Below, piece after piece: positions 51,094 through 53,664 of a stretch of 53,664 bases of DNA; position 1 is the stretch's first letter; each line of letters begins with the position of its first letter. Source of the DNA: Prevotella sp. UBA4339 (GTDB lineage Bacteria > Bacteroidota > Bacteroidia > Bacteroidales > Bacteroidaceae). Location of the stretch: assembly GCA_002393725.1 (NCBI GenBank), contig DGTJ01000087.1, positions 1 to 53,664 of the forward strand, given 5' to 3'. The notes below the pieces were generated by a model. The model was not told the origin of the DNA, searched no databases, and worked only from the letters and a program-made list of their open reading frames with translations. Both the position numbers and the translations under genes were made by a program.

Positions 51094-51168
51094 CCTCACT
51101 CGAGAATCCTGTCAAAAAGCGGATAAAAAGGTTCGTGGAATTATAAGTAAAAAATAAAAATTAAGGCA

Positions 51169-52443
51169 ATGATGAAAAATGAACTGAATTGGTTGCTCGC
51201 CATCGTATTCTGCGCTGGCGTGTTCACGGCGTGTACATCGGAAGACGACAACGCTGTCAGGCCTGCAACACCTGTTGTGGAAGTTGATATTAACGAAACA
51301 AACTTCCCTGATGAGAATTTCCGACGCTTTCTTCTTGAACAGGACTATGGAAAGGACGGCATGCTGACGAGTGCTGAAATCGCAAGCATCACGGTCATGG
51401 ATATCGCTAAGAAGGATATTGAGAGCCTGAAAGGTATTGAGTTTTTCACGGCATTGGACACATTGGATTGTTTCGACAACTATCTGGACGTACTCGACGT
51501 TTCCAAGAATGTGGCACTGAGAGAACTGATTTGCGCCGCAAATGACCTGACAGCACTTGACGTCTCTAAAAACAAGAAATTAGAAATACTATACTGCGGT
51601 TTCAATTATTTGACTTCACTCGATGTCTCCAAGAATACTGCGCTGATAGAACTGGCATGTCATTTCAACGAATTGACCTCGCTAGACGTCTCCCAGAATA
51701 CGGCATTGACAGACCTGTATTGTAGTAGCAACGAATTGACAGCACTCGACGTTTCCAAGAATACGGCATTGACTTTGTTGGATTGTGATGAGAATAAATT
51801 GACTTCACTCGATGTTTCCAAGAATTCTGCATTGACAGACCTGTCTTGTGGTAGCAACGAATTGACAGCACTCGACGTTTCCAAGAATACGGCATTGACA
51901 GACCTGTCTTGTAATGAGAATGAATTGACAGCACTCGACGTCTCCAAGAATTCTGCATTGACAGAGCTGTCTTGTGGTATCAACAAATTGACAGCACTCG
52001 ATGTTTCTAAGAATTCTGCATTGACAGACCTGCTTTGTGATGGTAACGAATTGACGACACTCGATGTTTCCAAGAATTCTGCATTGACTGATTTGTCTTG
52101 TAATAACAACAAATTGACAAAACTCGATGTTTCCAAGAATTCTGCATTGACTTATTTGTATTGTTCCGGTAACAAACTGACGGAACTCGCTATTTCCAGT
52201 AATTCTCCACTTTCAACTCTGTTTCTCAGTAGAAACAAGATGAGCGGGAAAAATATGGACGACCTGATTAGTAGTCTGCCACAGAACACATCGTCCAAGA
52301 GACACATGTTTGCTGTTATAGACAACCTAGACGGTGACGAAGAAAATGTGCTCACCAAAAGCCAGTTGGATGCAGTTAAGGCCAAAGGCTGGTCGCCCGT
52401 ATATTGGGACGAAAAGGATAAAGGATGGAAAGAGCTTGATTAG
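51169..52443 (+). CDS. Leucine-rich-repeat surface lipoprotein
   Basis: The 424-residue protein starts at MMKNELN or one codon later and has lipobox VFTACTSED. A conserved N-terminal motif, NFPDENFRRFLLEQDYGKDG with LTSAEIASI, resembles the EF-hand-like cap of many Bacteroidota LRR proteins. Then come eleven full 21-residue repeats of the form LTxLDVSKNxALTxLxCxxN (about residues 100-345), a degenerate last one and a C-terminal cap ending WDEKDKGWKELD. The repeats are nearly identical at the DNA level in the middle (63-base period). Such proteins often mediate adhesion or protein binding; the ligand is unknown. Confidence 0.88.
   Translation: MMKNELNWLLAIVFCAGVFTACTSEDDNAVRPATPVVEVDINETNFPDENFRRFLLEQDYGKDGMLTSAEIASITVMDIAKKDIESLKGIEFFTALDTLDCFDNYLDVLDVSKNVALRELICAANDLTALDVSKNKKLEILYCGFNYLTSLDVSKNTALIELACHFNELTSLDVSQNTALTDLYCSSNELTALDVSKNTALTLLDCDENKLTSLDVSKNSALTDLSCGSNELTALDVSKNTALTDLSCNENELTALDVSKNSALTELSCGINKLTALDVSKNSALTDLLCDGNELTTLDVSKNSALTDLSCNNNKLTKLDVSKNSALTYLYCSGNKLTELAISSNSPLSTLFLSRNKMSGKNMDDLISSLPQNTSSKRHMFAVIDNLDGDEENVLTKSQLDAVKAKGWSPVYWDEKDKGWKELD
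51500..52200 (+). repeat. 63-base tandem repeats inside the LRR gene
   Basis: The 21-residue protein repeats are mirrored by a 63-base DNA period, with blocks such as CACTCGACGTTTCCAAGAAT recurring almost unchanged. Slippage or recombination could change copy number in frame. Confidence 0.8.
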
Positions 52444-52454
52444 AGTTTCTTGAA

Positions 52455-52520
52455 ATGAGAAAGTTCTTGTTTGGTTTTATTATTGCGATACTGGCTCTTG
52501 AAAATATGATTTTCTGGTGA
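52455..52520 (+). CDS. Possible 21-residue hydrophobic peptide or lost signal peptide
   Basis: An ATG 11 bases after the LRR gene opens 21 codons ending at TGA 52518-52520. The peptide starts MRKFLFGFIIAILALE and looks like a signal peptide or a single membrane segment. It ends just before the repeat cluster, so it may be the truncated start of a second exported protein. A real micro-protein is the alternative. Confidence 0.3.
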   Translation: MRKFLFGFIIAILALENMIFW

Positions 52521-52540
52521 AAAGACAGTAGGAAGTGGCG

Positions 52541-52597
52541 ATACCTCCCTAAATCGCTGAGAAGCCCTGTGTTTAAAGGCGTTTCGCCAAGGGAGGT
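52541..52597. repeat. Left copy of a ~58-bp inverted-end element
   Basis: It begins ATACCTCCCT and ends AGGGAGGTTT, with GTGTTTAAAGGCGTTTCG in the middle (52570-52587). The ends are inverted repeats, so it can fold into a hairpin. Confidence 0.7.
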
Positions 52598-52606
52598 TTG
52601 CTCTGG

Positions 52607-52650
52607 ATACCTCCCCCGAACCTCCCTCATACCTCCCTTATACCTCCCTT
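52607..52650 (+). repeat. Four 11-bp repeats, ACCTCCCT orientation
   Basis: ACCTCCC(C/T) begins at 52609, 52620, 52631 and 52642, exactly 11 bp apart. The unit is ATACCTCCCTT with small changes. Confidence 0.85.
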
Positions 52651-52690
52651 TGACACTTTACACTACATGAGCATTCTGTTTATGACGGAC

Positions 52691-52734
52691 AGGGAGGTAT
52701 GAGGGAGGTGTAAGGGAGGTATGAGGGAGGTGTC
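52691..52734 (-). repeat. Four 11-bp repeats, opposite orientation
   Basis: AGGGAGGT begins at 52691, 52702, 52713 and 52724, again exactly 11 bp apart, giving a near-complete inverted copy of the group at 52607-52650 across a 40-base spacer. Confidence 0.85.
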
Positions 52735-52740
52735 TGCAAT

Positions 52741-52799
52741 ATACCTCCCTTCTGAAAACACCAGTGTTTAAAGGCATTTCGGAAGATTTAGGGAGGTAT
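52741..52799. repeat. Right copy of the ~58-bp inverted-end element
   Basis: ATACCTCCCT (52741-52750) and AGGGAGGTAT (52790-52799) are perfect 10-bp inverted ends. TCTGAAA/TTTCGGA and AACAC/GTGTT form further stems inside. GTGTTTAAAGGCATTTCG is shared with the left copy in the same orientation. A run of eight or more T follows at 52804. Confidence 0.75.
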
Positions 52800-52833
52800 C
52801 GGCCTTTTTTTTGTTTTTTTATGCAATAGAGAC

Positions 52834-52899
52834 TACCATTAATGCCTGCAACTGCTACCATTAATGGTAACAATTGCTATCATTAATGGTAGCAATAGC
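52834..52899 (+). repeat. Three tandem 22-bp repeats
   Basis: Units start at 52834, 52856 and 52878, exactly 22 bp apart. The shared core is TA(C/T)CATTAATG followed by a CAA..GC end. The second unit contains the perfect 14-bp palindrome TACCATTAATGGTA (52856-52869) and the third a near-perfect one. Confidence 0.8.
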
Positions 52900-52986
52900 G
52901 GTCATAGACAGTAGTGCATATCCATTCGTCGCTGTATAAATATGCACATGCCTGTGAGATTATGCTGCTACGCCTGACAGAAAATA

Positions 52987-53024
52987 TTCCCTAACCAGGG
53001 AAAAAATATTCCCAGGTTAGGGAA
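52987..53024. repeat. Nested palindrome
   Basis: TTCCCTAACC (52987-52996) pairs with GGTTAGGGAA (53015-53024); inside, GGGAA (52998-53002) pairs with TTCCC (53009-53013) around AAAATA. One A/A mismatch separates the two stems. It lies directly before the DUF1016 remnant. Confidence 0.75.
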
Positions 53025-53029
53025 AAAGT

Positions 53030-53231
53030 AACATCGCCCTCATCGATAATACACGTCACATAGGCTGCTACATCGTGGAGTATGAACAGAAAGGCAGCGA
53101 CGCTGTCGCCGAAATTTGTTACTCCTGCTTCTGTGCTCATTAGCAAGTTGTCATTCTCGCATATTAGGGAAATTATGCTTCAGGATGCCCCCCTCGCCCG
53201 TTTCTTCTATGAAACGTTGATATGCCGTTGA
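53030..53231 (+). pseudogene. Decayed DUF1016 (YhcG-type nuclease) gene
   Basis: Two short frames carry pieces of the N-terminal DUF1016 domain. Frame one (53030-53143) reads IALIDNTRHIGCYIVEYEQ, then stops at TAG. Frame two (53142-53231) reads KLSFSHIREIMLQDAPLARF and FYET before TGA. In intact proteins the first motif has a longer helix before HIG and the two motifs are separated by about 50 residues, so this copy has several deletions and a frameshift. Intact relatives are PDDEXK-type nucleases, some near restriction-modification genes. It must be inactive. Confidence 0.6.
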
Positions 53232-53453
53232 CATCCTCACGGGTAAAGACCTTGGTGGGGCGGTTGCTGAGATAGACATACATCACCTCGCTACACACCT
53301 TCTCAGGATTGACCACCAACTGGTACCAATAGCGTATGCCGTTGACGTAGAGTTTTACGTCAAACTCTGTGCGGTCTTTTCCAGACCCTCCACTTTCTCA
53401 ATGAGGTAGGACAATGCCCCCGGCATCTCCTCCAATGTTTTTAATCTTTCCAT
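53160..53453 (-). pseudogene. Decayed gene on the minus strand, possibly helix-turn-helix type
   Basis: From 53453 a frame begins MERLKTLEEMPGALSYLIEK and ends at TAA 53357-53355 after 32 codons. This resembles the coiled-coil start of small Bacteroidota helix-turn-helix (excisionase-like) proteins. In the next frame, from about 53380 down to about 53165, coding-like sequence continues (FDVKLYVNGIRYWYQLVVN, then EVMYVYLSNRPTKVFTRED), which I do not recognise. It overlaps the end of the DUF1016 remnant. A frameshifted single gene or two fused fragments are both possible. Confidence 0.4.
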
Positions 53454-53664
53454 ATTGTTTGTTATCCTTAAAAAACGGCTGCAAAAGAACAACAAAAAAA
53501 TAACTTTTCAAGAAAATATTAGAAAAAGTTGAAATTTTAACATTTCAAGGCCTAACCAAAAGACCATAAAAATAGAGGTAAAGTCGTTAAAAATAGTAAA
53601 ATACGGCCTAAAATAGCAGATTGTTTGGGCAAAATAGAAAACAATTGAAAATAAATCACTACCT
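53454..53664. other. A/T-rich end of the window, nothing recognised
   Basis: This stretch is very rich in A and T with no open frame, RNA gene or clear repeat that I can support. TTCTTTTG on the minus strand near 53483-53490 weakly resembles a -7 box for the decayed gene. Confidence 0.4.

Noticed and set aside
51660..52136. Long repeat-rich open frame on the minus strand across the LRR gene
   Set aside because: It is a mirror of the 63-base coding repeats on the plus strand; a stop-free antisense frame is expected from repetition and has no start signal or domain.
52376..52873. Two minus-strand frames in the repeat cluster sharing PLNTG
   Set aside because: The shared peptide is just the translation of the common GTGTTTAAAGGC element; base repeats explain it better than two related proteins.
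52541..52899. Possible CRISPR array
   Set aside because: Repeats are 8-22 bp with 11- or 22-bp periods and no unique spacers of 30-40 bp; no cas gene is in the window.

Overview
The window looks like a chromosome segment from a Bacteroidota bacterium, most likely Prevotella or a close Prevotellaceae relative from a gut or rumen. Three things point there: two SusC/SusD glycan-uptake loci, Bacteroidota-type promoters (TTTG, 19-21 bases, TAnnTTTG) ahead of many genes, and the family-typical forms of SecDF (one fused protein), DUF4271 and NigD-like proteins. No genus-level search could be run, so the genus is inferred.

Layout. Positions 1-1199 hold a small membrane protein, a broken Abi_2-type gene and a nested palindrome. 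Positions 1200-9806 are a housekeeping block: lpxH, a DUF59 Fe-S assembly protein, radC, a family 2 glycosyltransferase and efp on the minus strand; then rpmH, a PASTA protein, rluD, ddl, an acyltransferase and a NigD-like lipoprotein on the plus strand. Positions 9888-33006 are two divergent polysaccharide utilization loci (PULs) that share a 468-base regulatory gap. The left one (minus strand) has SusC, SusD and two large surface lipoproteins but no enzyme. The right one (plus strand) has SusC, SusD, two surface glycan-binding proteins, a GH5 and two GH26 enzymes, which points to beta-mannan or glucomannan. No regulator gene lies in either locus.

Positions 33088-50018 are mostly housekeeping genes on the minus strand: secDF; an endonuclease/exonuclease/phosphatase protein and a rhomboid protease; a short-chain dehydrogenase behind tRNA-Gln; a tyrS-yidD-rnpA-hemD-DUF4271-metK run; an xerD-LolE-like-rbfA-methyltransferase-aroQ run; and murI with an OmpH/Skp chaperone. 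HU is on the plus strand between them. Positions 50365-52443 hold an unrecognised beta-barrel-like protein and a leucine-rich-repeat lipoprotein.

The last 1.2 kb is the strangest part. It contains 12 copies of an ACCTCCCT motif, eight of them set exactly 11 bp apart in two opposed groups of four. Next come three 22-bp tandem repeats, a nested palindrome related to the one near the left end, and decayed pieces of a DUF1016-type nuclease gene and a second gene on the other strand. I found no complete new system in the window. The best candidates for something undescribed are this repeat cluster, the promoter built into the tyrS terminator that drives tRNA-Gln, and the control region between the two PULs.
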